From the NCBI GenBank assembly GCA_001936135.1, contig CP012809.1, positions 3,211,501-3,275,500 on the forward strand: 64,000 bases of DNA, read 5' to 3'. Under the pieces are notes generated by a model, which was given only the letters and a program-made list of their open reading frames with translations, made no database searches and was not told the origin of the DNA. Position 1 is the first letter of the stretch. Each line of letters begins with the position of its first letter. The stretch comes from Saccharomycopsis fibuligera x Saccharomycopsis cf. fibuligera. Its lineage: Eukaryota > Ascomycota > Saccharomycetes > Ascoideales > Saccharomycopsidaceae. The translations under genes and the position numbers were made by a program. This document shows, in pieces, positions 19,951 through 31,033 of this stretch.

Positions 19951-21708
19951 ATGTTAAGAACTCACAATATCCCCATCAGAACTTTTTCTAGTATAACGGC
20001 GGCTAGGTTCCGCTATTCCGTGCACCTCAATAACGACAATAGCGTTGAATTGTCAAAGAAAAACCATGGTGGTATGCCTAACCCCGATGGCAGATATCCC
20101 AGCGCCAACGCAAAATCAAAGTCTCAAAGACACTCCTCCTCATCTTCCGCTACGAATAGACCAGCACCGGCTGCTGGCCGCTCGAAGTCTGCCAATCCCA
20201 AGCGAAGCAATGGGCCTACTGCTGCTGGCGGCGCTGGCTCCTTCAACTCTACTAAAGATCAGCTAGATTTGTCACTATTAGAAAACGCTTACAAGAAATA
20301 CGAGCGCATCTCATTAAACTCGTTGGAATCCACATATTTGACTTCCAAAGTCTCTCCATTGGACACTTCTTACAAGTTGAAAAACTATCTCTTGCAGAAC
20401 AAATCCAACAAGTCCTTTTTGGATTTTAAGAATTTCAATTATTTACCTCTCAATTTCGGATTAAACCAAAATATCAAATTGAAAGATCCGAATACTCAGA
20501 CTAAACTTAAGGACATATTGGGCAGTTTCAGAAATACTCCAATCAAGTATTGTTTTGCTTATGGATCCAGTGTTTTTAAACAGGCTAATAACGATCCAAA
20601 CAAGCAAACTCAAACCGATTTGATTATGGCCACGACTTTCCCGGACCATTTCCATTCATTGAATTTGAACAAGCATAATGACCATTACTCGTTTTTGAAA
20701 AAATTCGGATCTGGCACGGTGAACAAAGTTCAAGACATTGGACCAGGCGTTTACTTTAATCCAAATGTTGAGATCAATAACTCTTTGGTAAAGTATGGCG
20801 TGGTTTCCATGGAAAAAGTCCTTAACGATTTGTTGAATTGGAATAACTTGTATCTTGCCGGGCGCTTGCACAAGCCAGTGAAGATATTAAAGGACGATGC
20901 CAGAGTCAGATTTATCAACCAAGAAAATCTTAGAAACGCCACTGCTTTGTCATTATTATTATTGACCTCGTCTTCACCATCCGCTGCTACGGATTCGTTC
21001 ACTATAGATCAGCTCTTTGAGAAAATCACAAGCTTGAGTTACCAGGGCGACATTAGAACCAAAATTGGCGGTGAATCTCCAAAGAAAATCACCAACATTG
21101 TGAATGGCCAATTCAACGAATTTCAAGAATTGTATGCCCCATTGGTTGATATTTTTGCCAATGACGATTTCATTCAATTTACCACCACCAATAAAACTGC
21201 TCAAGATGGGTCTTTCAAAGTTAATGACTCTAATGCTCATCGTGCTTATTTGATTGAAAACCTTCCTTTTGATTTCAAGCAACGTCTTTACAAACTTTAC
21301 GCTACAAAACTAGGCAGCCATATCACCTACAGTAAAACCACAGACACCCGCACCCCTGCAGTCCTTGATGGCAGCGGCAAACCTCAAATCCATGACATTT
21401 TTAAAATCACCACTTCATTCCATAATTTGAACCGCAGACAAAGTCAACTCGCCTTTAGACCAACTCTGTTGAATACCGACATGAGCATATATGAGTATGA
21501 TGAATTGCTGGATTATGTGCCTACACAGTTCGCATTAGCAGTGGCTAGTGACGCAGATTTGCATTATAATTTGTTGAAAGCATTGGAGCAAACTGTGTTG
21601 TATCCTAGCATTGTGCAATCAGTGAAAGGTATCTTTACTGCTGGGTTGTACAAGAGTTTCCATTACGCATTGGAGAAAAGGAAAAAGTATAACCAGGGAA
21701 AGAAATAG
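19951..21708 (+). CDS. TAM41: TAM41, mitochondrial CDP-diacylglycerol synthase
   Basis: 585 residues from ATG 19951. The frame is open 16 codons upstream, but this Met begins a basic mitochondrial presequence (MLRTHNIPIRTFSSITAARF). A low-complexity Ser/Ala/Pro/Lys segment (about 40-105) is followed by the Tam41/Mmp37 nucleotidyltransferase: FAYGSSVFKQ (about residue 203, the Gly-Ser motif), QTDLIMATTFPDHFHSLNL, KFGSGTVNKVQDIGPGVYFNP, VKYGVVSMEKVLNDLLNWNNLYLAGRLHKPV and a Leu-rich helix. Tam41 makes CDP-diacylglycerol at the matrix face of the inner membrane, the first step toward cardiolipin. The N-terminal low-complexity part makes it longer than the S. cerevisiae protein. Confidence 0.95.
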   Translation: MLRTHNIPIRTFSSITAARFRYSVHLNNDNSVELSKKNHGGMPNPDGRYPSANAKSKSQRHSSSSSATNRPAPAAGRSKSANPKRSNGPTAAGGAGSFNSTKDQLDLSLLENAYKKYERISLNSLESTYLTSKVSPLDTSYKLKNYLLQNKSNKSFLDFKNFNYLPLNFGLNQNIKLKDPNTQTKLKDILGSFRNTPIKYCFAYGSSVFKQANNDPNKQTQTDLIMATTFPDHFHSLNLNKHNDHYSFLKKFGSGTVNKVQDIGPGVYFNPNVEINNSLVKYGVVSMEKVLNDLLNWNNLYLAGRLHKPVKILKDDARVRFINQENLRNATALSLLLLTSSSPSAATDSFTIDQLFEKITSLSYQGDIRTKIGGESPKKITNIVNGQFNEFQELYAPLVDIFANDDFIQFTTTNKTAQDGSFKVNDSNAHRAYLIENLPFDFKQRLYKLYATKLGSHITYSKTTDTRTPAVLDGSGKPQIHDIFKITTSFHNLNRRQSQLAFRPTLLNTDMSIYEYDELLDYVPTQFALAVASDADLHYNLLKALEQTVLYPSIVQSVKGIFTAGLYKSFHYALEKRKKYNQGKK

Positions 21709-22436
21709 ACTGAAACTGAGCGAATAGTGATTTTGGCAATTCCCGTGGTTCGCGTTGAACTTTTTTTTACTCTTTTATTTTTTTTTTCTCGGCAGGTTTT
21801 CACCCCTTTTTTTTTTTTTTTTTCCATTTGTTTATTTATTTCTGTTTTCAATATTTTCATGAGTTTTATATTTTACGGCTTCACACAGGGAAAAAACAAA
21901 CAAAGCAAAATAACACATTTTGGGTTTACATAGATGAAATTATATGATATAACATATATTATAACAACAATATAGGAATCGAGGATAGCTGGATCGAAAT
22001 ACCAAACGGCTCCTTGAACAGAAGGCAAGTAGAAAACGAAGATATTGAATAGGCAACGCAACGCAAGATGAGTCAAAAGTTATGTAAAAGGAGACTTTTG
22101 TTGTAAATGCGAAAAGCTGGGATAGTACTGCCGCCTTATTATGATATACACATCATCGAATAATGGAGATGGCTTGAGACTTCGCAAAAAGATCAAAAGA
22201 AACGATATTGTTGACTATGAGCTAGTGCATTGCGATTTGAGGTCGTGGTACTGCAGTTGCGATTACTTCCAGCAAATGTTGTTTGAGTCACCAGCCACGC
22301 AGCCATGCGAAAGCTGAAATTTTTATAGAAATGCTGTATTTGCTGAATATCGCTTCTCTCGGACCTAAGAAACAAAAATAACCTACACACACAGATAATA
22401 AGAATTCCAATGTAGCAAATAAAGTTTTTTTTGTTG

Positions 22437-22469
<33 letters not shown>

Positions 22470-22884
22470 TTTCAATTCACGAGGAAACTTAAGGATATTT
22501 GCCTCTGAAAAGGTTTTTAAAGAAAGAAAATATATCAAAAAACAAAAAACAAAAAAAAACAGAAAAAAAAAATAGAAAAAACAAAAACAACAAAAGAGCC
22601 AGCGTTAACAAAGTAGCAGCTAGAAAGAAAACATAAAAGAGAATCTCAGAGATAGAATGATCTTACCTAAAGCACAACTGAAGAAAGAAGACAGAAAAAA
22701 GTTAATAATAAAAAAAAAAAAAAAAAATAAAGAAAAGAAAAATTAAATTAAATAATGAATAAATATAAAGAAAACTATCAAGATCAGAATAATAAAGTAA
22801 AGTGAAGTTGTAATGTTGTTACAAAGAAAAAGAAAAAGAAGAATCAATAACCATAGCATTGGGGGCAGAATTGCCTTCCTTCAT
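21709..22884. other. Convergent intergenic region, homopolymer-rich
   Basis: The 3' ends of TAM41 and FBP26 face each other across 1.2 kb containing T-runs (about 21775-21824) and a poly-T tract of about 29 bases (22439-22468). Purine-rich A-tracts follow (about 22530-22840). No coding frame or RNA gene is recognised. Confidence 0.55.
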
Positions 22885-24565
22885 TTATAAAATAGATTGA
22901 ATTTTGGCATTAGTAATAATATTCCTTGAAACGTTTGACAAGTCAGTACTTGACTCCCCCAATTGACTCGTACCCTTTTCTTTGTATGTACTGACAGCTG
23001 GGATGTCTGCCTTGATCCTGCTTACGAGAGTATCGTACGCTCTTGGTTCTAATTTGATTACCGTGTGCAATGGAATTGACATCCAAGGACTTTCTTCCTG
23101 AGGCACATTCATAAAGTATGCATATATGCATCTCAACACTGCTTGGTGAGTAATTATCAATATGTTTTCTTGTCTTTCCAACTCCATAATCACTGGCTCT
23201 AGTCTGGTTACCACATCTTTATAAGATTCACCTCCTCTGTATCTGTATTGGTATTTGTTCTCGTCTCTAGCTTTGAAATCTTCAGGGTATTGTTTCTCAA
23301 TCTCTTCGTACGTCAAACCATCACAAATACCTGCGTCCAATTCATCCAATGCTTTCCATTGTAGTTTCTTGTATGGTAAATACTGTGCGGTTTGATACGT
23401 TCTCTTCAATGTAGAAATCCACACCGTCAACTGCTCATCAGGACCAACTAATTTTTTAACGATCGAAGGGAGCGTTTGTGCATATCTGAAGCCTCTTTCA
23501 GACAAGTCAGCATCGCCGCCAATTTTCCCTTCCAAATTGTACATTGATTCGCCGTGTCTAGATAGCCATATTGTTCTTGGTTTAATGTGAAAATTCATCA
23601 AGTAATACACAATCCTGCTTTGCAAGTAAGATTCAATTCGGTTGATAATGACGCTTTCGTGAATGTTGATAAGCTTAATGAAGGTTTTGTCAGCGTCAGT
23701 GGTAGTCGCCAAGGTTTCGTAATCTTTTTCATAAATACCAATGCGTCTTATTATATCCTGCCTTGCCTTTTCAGGATCCTGCTTAACGTAATCAGGCGAA
23801 TTGGTGTTGACATCGAGAATATTGCTACTAATCAAATCATCTTTATCGAACCAACTTTCCAAGAAAAGAGGCTTGATGTTGTTTTTTCGACAAACTGCTT
23901 CAATCAGCTCTCTCTGTGCTTTGAAATGGTTGCTACCATCCAATACCCCAACCACGCCGTCTTCCAGTTCGAACCATTCTAACATGTCGTTGATAGCGGA
24001 GGAAACCCATACTTTGCGGCCCTCATAAGATGCTCTCAAGTTGTTAGCATCCGAATCGATTTTCAAATCAGCAATAGCTTTTCTTCTGTAGTCATCATAA
24101 CTAAACGATTTTGCTTTGATAGAAAGCCATGATAAGTATCTCACGACTGTAATGGTGCTGTTAGTAGGGGTGTCGAAAGAAAAAAAAAAAAAAAATAGCA
24201 CACATGCAAAAAGAAACACAAGACGCAAATGAGGAACACCCGCAATGAAAATCAACACCAAGTTTCAGAAAACATACCTTTTTGCGCAATGAGAGTTTTA
24301 CCTCTAGCTGGCAACCCGGTTCTACAGTGAGCGAGGTTAGTATTTTATGCTTGAAATGTTTGCGAGAAAAAATTGAGGCTTTAACATTGCCTAAAAACAA
24401 TCACAAAAACACATACAGTATAACACAGATCTTCGAGTCCAGGATCTAGGGCGGGGGGTTAGTAATTGAGCACAACAGAAGTAATGAATGCAATCTGTAA
24501 GCAGGCATTAATGTCGCAATGAAAAAGGCAGGCAATATACGTACGCTATTGGTGTAAACAGGCAT
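22885..24565 (-). CDS. FBP26: FBP26, fructose-2,6-bisphosphatase / 6-phosphofructo-2-kinase family (4 exons)
   Basis: Exons on the minus strand: 24565-24545 (21 nt), 24445-24417 (29 nt), 24321-24278 (44 nt) and 24146-22885. Together they make exactly 452 codons including the stop, 451 residues, the same size as S. cerevisiae Fbp26. Introns 1-3 have donors GTACGT, GTATGT and GTATGT, each with a TACTAAC or CTAAC branch point and a TAG/CAG acceptor. The tiny exons rebuild MPVYTNS, ILDSKICVIL and the kinase-type P-loop TGLPARGKT (about 18-26), continuing into VVRYLSWLSIKAKSF. Around residue 228 the phosphatase motif SRHGESMYN keeps the catalytic His, with the second His in ITHQAVLR. The protein lowers the glycolytic activator fructose-2,6-bisphosphate. 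Loss of the P-loop exon would follow if only the long last exon were annotated. Confidence 0.93.
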
Positions 24566-25581
24566 CGTGATGACAAGTTGGGCTTGGGACTATGAGATCC
24601 GAGAGCAACCCAACTGATGAGAAGAGTAATATGCAGAAGGGCACCAAGGAACAAGAGAGTTTTTTTCAAAAAAAAAAAAAAAAAAAAAAAAAAGGGGAGA
24701 AAAGAAGAGGGATATATAAAAGAGGAAAGAGAGAGAAAAATAAAATAAAAAATGGAGGTATAACTGAAAAAAGAAAAGAAGGTTATAAGGAGTAGAGAAA
24801 AGACGACTCGGTTGGAATCACAAAAGACAGGAAATTAAGAGGAAATCTGGAGAAGAAAAAGACAGGTGCCCAGACCGCCACTAATTAATTATGTTGTACG
24901 CACCTACGCAATAGAGTGCAACGGCAGCGGTCTGCTGACTAGGGGGCAGTGGATCATAACGCTATGCTCTACAGTGTGTGATTTGTATCTACGCATAGGC
25001 GCTGTGTTTCCCCATGACGCTGTCATGATAATGCTGCAGTGCACTCATCTTCTCCCGAAGACTACTATTCGTACTGCTCGTCAACTGAATGACAAGACCG
25101 AGTGACCAGACAGCGTCTGTTTCCATAGTTAAAAGGCTTGCTCACGCAGACTTTCTCCTACAAATCGCGTGCTGTCTTGGGAAAACCCGCTGCGGTCGGG
25201 GCGAGGGAAGCGCGGAGACAGTGTCCAGAGGAGGACAATGTATACAACCTACAACTATATGCTCTTACGCCGCTTTGAGCCTGAATACTAATTAACAGCT
25301 TATGCAAACCATAGCAGACTTGTCAAGTTAAACGTTAAATTAACTTCTATTTATGTTATGGTGCTGGACGGTAAATAAGTGCTGGCATTTGCTGCCTACT
25401 AATGTTGGCGATCCTATTCATAATCCAGCGTCGTGCCCCCACCCGCTGCCGGGAACCGCGCCGGCGCTATGCTGATTGACATGATGTGAGTTGCGACTGC
25501 TCGTTTTGATGTGAATCTGTCCTAGTAGAAATGTCATATCTCTGAGATATACTGCACGAATCCAATTCACACCTAACTCAA
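24566..25581. other. Intergenic region, FBP26 upstream / PHO13 3' side
   Basis: Contains a poly-A tract of about 25 bases (24669-24693) and a purine-rich segment to about 24860. GC-richer sequence follows (about 25190-25220 and 25436-25475). No gene is recognised. Confidence 0.5.
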
Positions 25582-26481
25582 TCAGTGGAGTAACTCGTAC
25601 AAGTCGCCCAACTTGGAGGCGTAGTAGAGCGGCGCGGCGTCCTGCTTGACAACCTCGCTTTCCTTTTCAATACCAGTCAACACCAACAAACTGCCCATAC
25701 CGCCGTCGTGTCCAAATTTGATGTCAGTGTTGAGTCTATCGCCTACCATGACAGTGCGCTCTGGTTTCAAGTCTGGGTGCTCGGCAGTGATGGCGCTAAG
25801 CAAGTTCAAATTTGGCTTACCACACACTGCTGGACGGCGTCCTGCAGAGGTCGCCACCAGCTCGACAATCGAACCAGCTCCTGGCAAGATACGTCCATGG
25901 CTAGGGAAGGTGGAGTCCAGATTAGTGGCCACAAAGAGCACTTCAGGGTTGAGCAAGTACTGCAACGTCACTGCCAAACGGTGGTAATTGATGGTGCGGT
26001 CAAGTCCTGTCACCACAGCTCCGACCAGAGGATCGAGGTTCAAGTACTTGGAGTCGTCGCTGAATTGTTCGTCCAATCCTGGATCAGTACCGCCAATCGA
26101 CTGGATGCCCACTTCCGCAAGCTCATCGTGGATACCTTGACCACCACAAACCCATACCTTTTTGTTGGCCTTGTCAAAGTTCACGACTTTATCCAAGTAC
26201 ACTGCGGTGGCGTACGATGAGCCAAAGATCTCGTTCTTGTTAATACCTTGTACCCCAAACTTGGCGAATTTCTGCAAGTAGTTGTCGCGGGATTTGGTTG
26301 AGTTATTGGTGACAAAAATGAGCTTCTTGCCCTTGGATTTCAAGAAGTGGAGGGTCTCAACGACTTTTGGCAACAAGTGGTCCCCAAGCCACAACACCCC
26401 GTCACAGTCGAAAAGGAAGTTGTCGTACTTGTCGAGCAAGGCAGCAGCGGCCTCTTTGCTATCAATCTTCACAGGTGGCAT
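25582..26481 (-). CDS. PHO13: PHO13, HAD-family 4-nitrophenyl/2-phosphoglycolate phosphatase
   Basis: 299 residues, close to the usual 312. HAD motif I is FLFDCDGVLW (nucleophile D25, acid/base D27), motif II is VTNNSTKSR (Thr58-Asn59), a Lys-bearing CGKPNLNLL stretch gives motif III, and VMVGDRLNTDIKFG gives motif IV. The C2-type cap lies between motifs II and III (GIQSIGGTDPGLDE through HGRILPGAGSIVEL). Pho13 removes toxic side products of glycolysis such as 2-phosphoglycolate and 4-phosphoerythronate. The protein is cytosolic, with no signal or membrane segment. Confidence 0.95.
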   Translation of the reverse strand: MPPVKIDSKEAAAALLDKYDNFLFDCDGVLWLGDHLLPKVVETLHFLKSKGKKLIFVTNNSTKSRDNYLQKFAKFGVQGINKNEIFGSSYATAVYLDKVVNFDKANKKVWVCGGQGIHDELAEVGIQSIGGTDPGLDEQFSDDSKYLNLDPLVGAVVTGLDRTINYHRLAVTLQYLLNPEVLFVATNLDSTFPSHGRILPGAGSIVELVATSAGRRPAVCGKPNLNLLSAITAEHPDLKPERTVMVGDRLNTDIKFGHDGGMGSLLVLTGIEKESEVVKQDAAPLYYASKLGDLYELLH

Positions 26482-27277
26482 TTTTGTATTTGGTATATTC
26501 TATATCTATTCTAGTGTTACTTTACCAAAGAAAGAAAGCAAGAGGAACAACAGCGGAAACAGGTAATAACCAAAGGGTATCTTCTGAGTGTGACTGACTG
26601 AGTGAATGGAATGTTTGCTGCGCTTGCAAAGAGTAACCTGTTCCATCTACAAAGTCCGTTGGATTTGCGAGCTATTCATCAGTCCTTATCGTCACACAAC
26701 GCACCGTTGGGTTACGCGCCCCGACAGGGGTTGCTGTTTTAACGCCAGTGCTGATTCAGTCGACCCGCGGAGATTTGGCAGAGTAAGAGCAGAGAGCAGA
26801 GAGCAGAGAGCGGAAATATGAGAACTAATCGAATAATATAAGGTATAATGGAAAGAGTAAGCGCTCAGATGAGCTATTGAAGTCAAAAAATCTTGCTAAG
26901 TCATCAAAGAAAGAATACTTTGTAATACTTACTGGTTATGTAGCATGTAGAGAAACAGCAGATCTAACTTAAATTCTATGTACAGAATATCTTGTTATGA
27001 CGTCTTGAAAACAAACAAACAAACAAACAAACAAAAAAACAAAAAAACAAAAAAACTTCAAACTTCAAACAGTATATGTGTATGACGGCTCTATAGCAAA
27101 CAAAATAAAAGAACCCTAACTATGCAAAAGAACAACAAATGAAGAAAACAAAGCAAACTCTATCTATATATTGCGAAGAAAATAAAAGTGAAATGAGAAC
27201 TGAATATGGGAGATTCGTATATGCTAGATCATCTGCTATGCGCTCAACGTAAGTAATTTTCAATCTTGACTAGCATA
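26482..27277. other. Intergenic region, PHO13 promoter and permease 3' end
   Basis: Includes GCAGAGA tandem units (about 26788-26812) and a CAAA/CAAAAAA microsatellite (about 27010-27055). No gene is recognised. Confidence 0.55.
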
Positions 27278-28966
27278 TCAATCCCAAAGGAAAGAAAAAA
27301 AGTTCCAACTCTTCCTCTTTGGTGGTGTCTCTGGATGGTCTTCCACGTCTTTGAACAATGCTGCCAATTGGACCTCTTCTGGGCGCCAGTATCTGGTCTT
27401 CATAAAGAACTTCCAAAAAGAGTACAACCCACCGGCCAAAGGAATAATAAAATAAGCGCTAAAGAATGAGCTGATGTCAAAATGACCATGGATAAAATTG
27501 GTGAACCCGCCAGTCAATAACAAAATTACCGATGCGATTCCCGAGATCCAGGCTGCCGCTGGTGCAAAGGGTACGGTGTGAGGAAGTTTGCTCCGTGGGA
27601 TTCCCTGTGCCTTCATTGCCCTCATAAGTGAAATGTGGTTAACACTGATTAGAATCCAATTTAGCAAGAGGCGCGCTGAGATCAAATTTTGGCACCAGTT
27701 GAAGACGTTCGCGGCGCCACTTTGCAAGTTCATGTACGAGAGCGGTGTGAAAAGGGCAATGAAAATGACACCGTTGTAAGGAAGCCCACGTTTGTTGGTT
27801 TTGAGGAATAGCTTGGGAGCTTGGTTCTTGATAGCCAAGGCAAACAAATTTCTAGCGCCAGCGGCAAGTGAGATGTTGGCGGCACTGAATGCACTGGTCA
27901 AGACGCCCGCATTGATGATGTGTGGAAGCACTTTGATGCCCGCGTTGTTGATGGCAATCACAAACGGTGACGACTCAGCATTTCCGTTGGAACTAGCAAT
28001 TCGCTTGTCATTAGATTTGACAATTATGGTTAAAAAGAAAACAGTAAGCAACATCAAGGTTGTGACTCTATAGAAAACCCGTTTGCATGCCTTGAACACT
28101 GATAATCTTGGATTGGCTACTTCACCGGCCATGTTAGCAGCGTTTTGCACCCCACCATAGGAATACACAACCCCATTCAATGCTTTCCAAAATGCAATAA
28201 ACTTGCCCAAATTGCCTTTGGCAATAATTCCATTGAACGGTCCCGGATCATGCCAGTATTTGAACCCGATTGCCTTGTGATCTGGACCTCCTCCACAGGT
28301 TATCACTAGCGAAGTAATCATCAAGCCAATCAAAAGACAAATTTTAATTATGCCAAAAATATACTCCACCTCACCATAAAACCTGACGTTCCACGAATTA
28401 AAAGCAATAATGAGAACAATAATGATGGTGATCCAAACTGCCTCGTTGACGTCTGTCCAGAACCCCACAATCACCGCCCCGGCAATGATTTCGCTTGGCA
28501 TGATACACGACCACACTTCAAGCCAGCCAAAAGTGAAGCCCCATGCGGGATCCACAAAATGCTCTAAATGGCGCACCACCGAGGAAGTTGTTGGCATTAA
28601 TGCGGCTACTTCAGCAAGAGCAATTTGGTTCAATCCAACCACAATAGCCACCACGGTATAGGCAATCAACATGCCTGCAGGGCCTGTTGTATGAAGCACA
28701 CCGCCGCTACTGAGGAAGATCCCGGTGCCAAAAACCCCCACAAGAGCAATAATTTGCAAATGGCGCTCTTTTAAGCTAGCCTTGAGTCGAGTTCTATCTT
28801 CTCGGAAAACATTTTCTCGTGAATCAGAGTCACTTTCGTTATTGCTGCCGGAATGTGGAAAATATGGAGGCTCAATGTCATGGGTGCTGACTTTTGTTAT
28901 GCTCTTGTCCTTATTTGGCTCTTCCCGTATGCTTTTTGAGGCAGAGTCCGCAACATCTATGGACAT
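27278..28966 (-). CDS. Amino-acid permease, APC superfamily (YAT-like)
   Basis: 562 residues with a hydrophilic, Ser/Asp-rich N-terminal tail of about 70 residues, then some twelve membrane segments. Segment 1 carries the APC substrate-binding turn (LQIIALVGVFGTGIFLSSGG). Other family features are AGMLIAYTVVAIVVG, ALAEVAALMPTTSSVVRHLEHFVDPAWGF, the SEIIAGAVIVGFW segment, the GEVEYIFGIIKI segment and a NAANMAGEVANPR-type loop. The family imports amino acids by proton symport at the plasma membrane. I cannot assign the substrate. The sequence is divergent from Dip5, Gap1 and the canonical permeases I know. A GATAAG-type site (as CTTATC, about 29384) in the upstream region would fit nitrogen control. 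Confidence 0.88.
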   Translation of the reverse strand: MSIDVADSASKSIREEPNKDKSITKVSTHDIEPPYFPHSGSNNESDSDSRENVFREDRTRLKASLKERHLQIIALVGVFGTGIFLSSGGVLHTTGPAGMLIAYTVVAIVVGLNQIALAEVAALMPTTSSVVRHLEHFVDPAWGFTFGWLEVWSCIMPSEIIAGAVIVGFWTDVNEAVWITIIIVLIIAFNSWNVRFYGEVEYIFGIIKICLLIGLMITSLVITCGGGPDHKAIGFKYWHDPGPFNGIIAKGNLGKFIAFWKALNGVVYSYGGVQNAANMAGEVANPRLSVFKACKRVFYRVTTLMLLTVFFLTIIVKSNDKRIASSNGNAESSPFVIAINNAGIKVLPHIINAGVLTSAFSAANISLAAGARNLFALAIKNQAPKLFLKTNKRGLPYNGVIFIALFTPLSYMNLQSGAANVFNWCQNLISARLLLNWILISVNHISLMRAMKAQGIPRSKLPHTVPFAPAAAWISGIASVILLLTGGFTNFIHGHFDISSFFSAYFIIPLAGGLYSFWKFFMKTRYWRPEEVQLAALFKDVEDHPETPPKRKSWNFFSFLWD

Positions 28967-31033
28967 TTTTGTTTCTTTTCGTGCGTATATTTGTGCGCGT
29001 TTGTGGTATGGGTGTGGAGGTACGTTGTTTAAAGTAGAAGAATTAGCAATTGACTTCTTTATTAACGGTCCTTAATAGAATTTGATTTAAAAAAATGCCA
29101 AAATCCTCATCACATTCCATAAAAGAAGAGGAGAAAATTTTTTTTTCTTGACGTGATCTATTAATTCCTCGGAGAAGACCAAAAGTACTTATACGCCGGA
29201 AGACCTACCTGGATCGTCGGGCGACGCATTAATTATTGGACATTGAAGAAGAAGAAGAAGAGGAGGAAGAAGAAAAAAAAAAAAAAAATAAAAGTAAACA
29301 AATTTTGAGATCAAAGGCAAACATACATTAGACAATCAATCATTTTATTAGCAGCCAAACAAGCCAACCAGTGGTGATTAACAATCTTATCTATTGTTGA
29401 TGCCACTAAAATCGCCATTTCTTTCCCTGAGGGACCGAGTCAACTGCATGCTAGCAGCGACCGCTGCGCTGCTGCGCTGTAGTACCTACTATGTGATAGC
29501 CCAGTTTTAGGGAATACCGCATATACTAACAATTATGGAGGATCGTGCAGCTAAAGTTACAGCTCAAAGCTGAGTTCTTGCGCATAATAAGAATTAATTA
29601 AGTACTTATAAGTACTTAGTAGTTACTGCGCAGTGCCTGCGCTGCAACGAGGCAAAAAGTAAAAAAAAAAAAAAAACAAAAAAAAAAAAAAAAGAGACCT
29701 CGAAAAGGCGAGCCGAACAGGCCGTACAAGAAACACTCAAGCATAAAACATTGATGAACTAATTGAACAACAATTTTCTCAAAAAAAAGAAAAAAAAGTA
29801 ATAACTAATAAACCTGTTGACTTTAATGAAGTTTTTAGAAGGAAGTCTCGGAATGTGGACAGCTGCCCGAAAAATGGCCAGTGATTTTTTCAGCTGCCGG
29901 GCGGCATTGCCATTGACACTCACCACCATACTGCTAACGAATGGTCGTGATAACCTACCGAAAAGGGATTTCCCAGCTTGAAGGTACGTACGTGCAACTA
30001 TAGTAATTCCAGCTGGGTTTTGTTTTGTTAGCTTATACCAACTAACTTACTTATACCACAATACCCGTTGCATACACACAAACAGCAGAGATCATTTCGC
30101 GTAACTGGAGAGCTGAAATGGACCGACCTTCTGTTCTTCGAGCGCGACTTGGAGTAAACCAGTTAACGCACTATGAGCGAGGGGCAGAAGATCTGGTCTA
30201 ATTACTTACAATTAGCGCACCTACCTCAATCATTGTTATTTCAAATCAAAAAATTTGCTACTGTCAGAGTATGCTGACGCTGTTTCTGATGCGGCTTCCC
30301 ATTTGTCGTTTGTCAGCTAATGTTTACTCATTGTTAGTTTTCTTGTCTAAGCATATGGTAGCTACATCAATACTATTCAATGCTCTTCGACAAAATATCC
30401 GTCTCTTGCAAGAGAAAAAAAGCCGCGGCATTTGCTCTAAAGCGAATCAAAGCACGATAGATACCGTTTTTCTTTTTTTTTTTTTTTTTTTTTTTTTTTG
30501 CCCCTTTTTTGAATTTATCATTTTATTATGTCTGTGTTTGGTTTCGTCCTATAAATATGGAGTTTATGTGGCACTTGCACTTACATGTAGTCTAATTTAC
30601 GGCTTTATATTATGGACGCCTGATCCCTCTAGAAGCTATTAATACTAATCTCTGATGCATTATTAACCATTTACTCATGTTGCTCAAAGTGTCGCTGACA
30701 TCTGGGTGAGCGCTCATTGGCTAGGAGCGGCTGTGTCTCATCACGGCTGTCCATTGTGCAAATTGCGCATGGCGATCATTTCTTTACGCCTTCGAAGGGG
30801 GCATGACTGTCTCAGTGTTGGACATACATGTTGGCTTTCGGGAAATAAGATCAAAAAGGAACCCATTTTAGGGGAGAACGCGAATAAAAGTACGGTTTAT
30901 TGTAAAATAATATACATCATGAAATGAAACTGACAAAGAGCCCAAAAATTTAAAAATAGAGTAGGAATGCAAAAACGAAATGCACCAGCACCACAAAAAG
31001 GAAGAAAATATAAAGCAATCCTTCATACAAGTC
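28967..31033. other. Long intergenic region, permease upstream / IES2 3' side
   Basis: About 2 kb. It holds a CTTATC (GATAAG on the minus strand) at about 29384, a GAAGAA/AGG run (29247-29290), GC-richer islands (about 29456-29485), two A-tracts (29659-29693), a 20-base perfect palindrome (29599-29618) and a poly-T run (about 30472-30499). No credible coding frame is seen, and the length suggests a complex permease promoter. Confidence 0.5.
29599..29618. repeat. 20-base perfect palindrome
   Basis: The sequence TAAGTACTTATAAGTACTTA equals its own reverse complement and contains AAGTACTT twice. It lies about 630 bases upstream of the permease start. It could be a dimeric transcription-factor site or a cruciform-prone sequence. 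Confidence 0.8.

Noticed and set aside
19335-19957. Open frames in the GC-richer TAM41 upstream region
   Set aside because: Overlapping frames on both strands with no family signature, in a likely promoter region.
24592-24795. Lys/Glu-rich frame in an A-tract
   Set aside because: Composed of homopolymer and purine-rich sequence.
25470-25560. Possible C/D-box snoRNA (ATGATGT ... CTGA words)
   Set aside because: No terminal stem and the box C match is imperfect.
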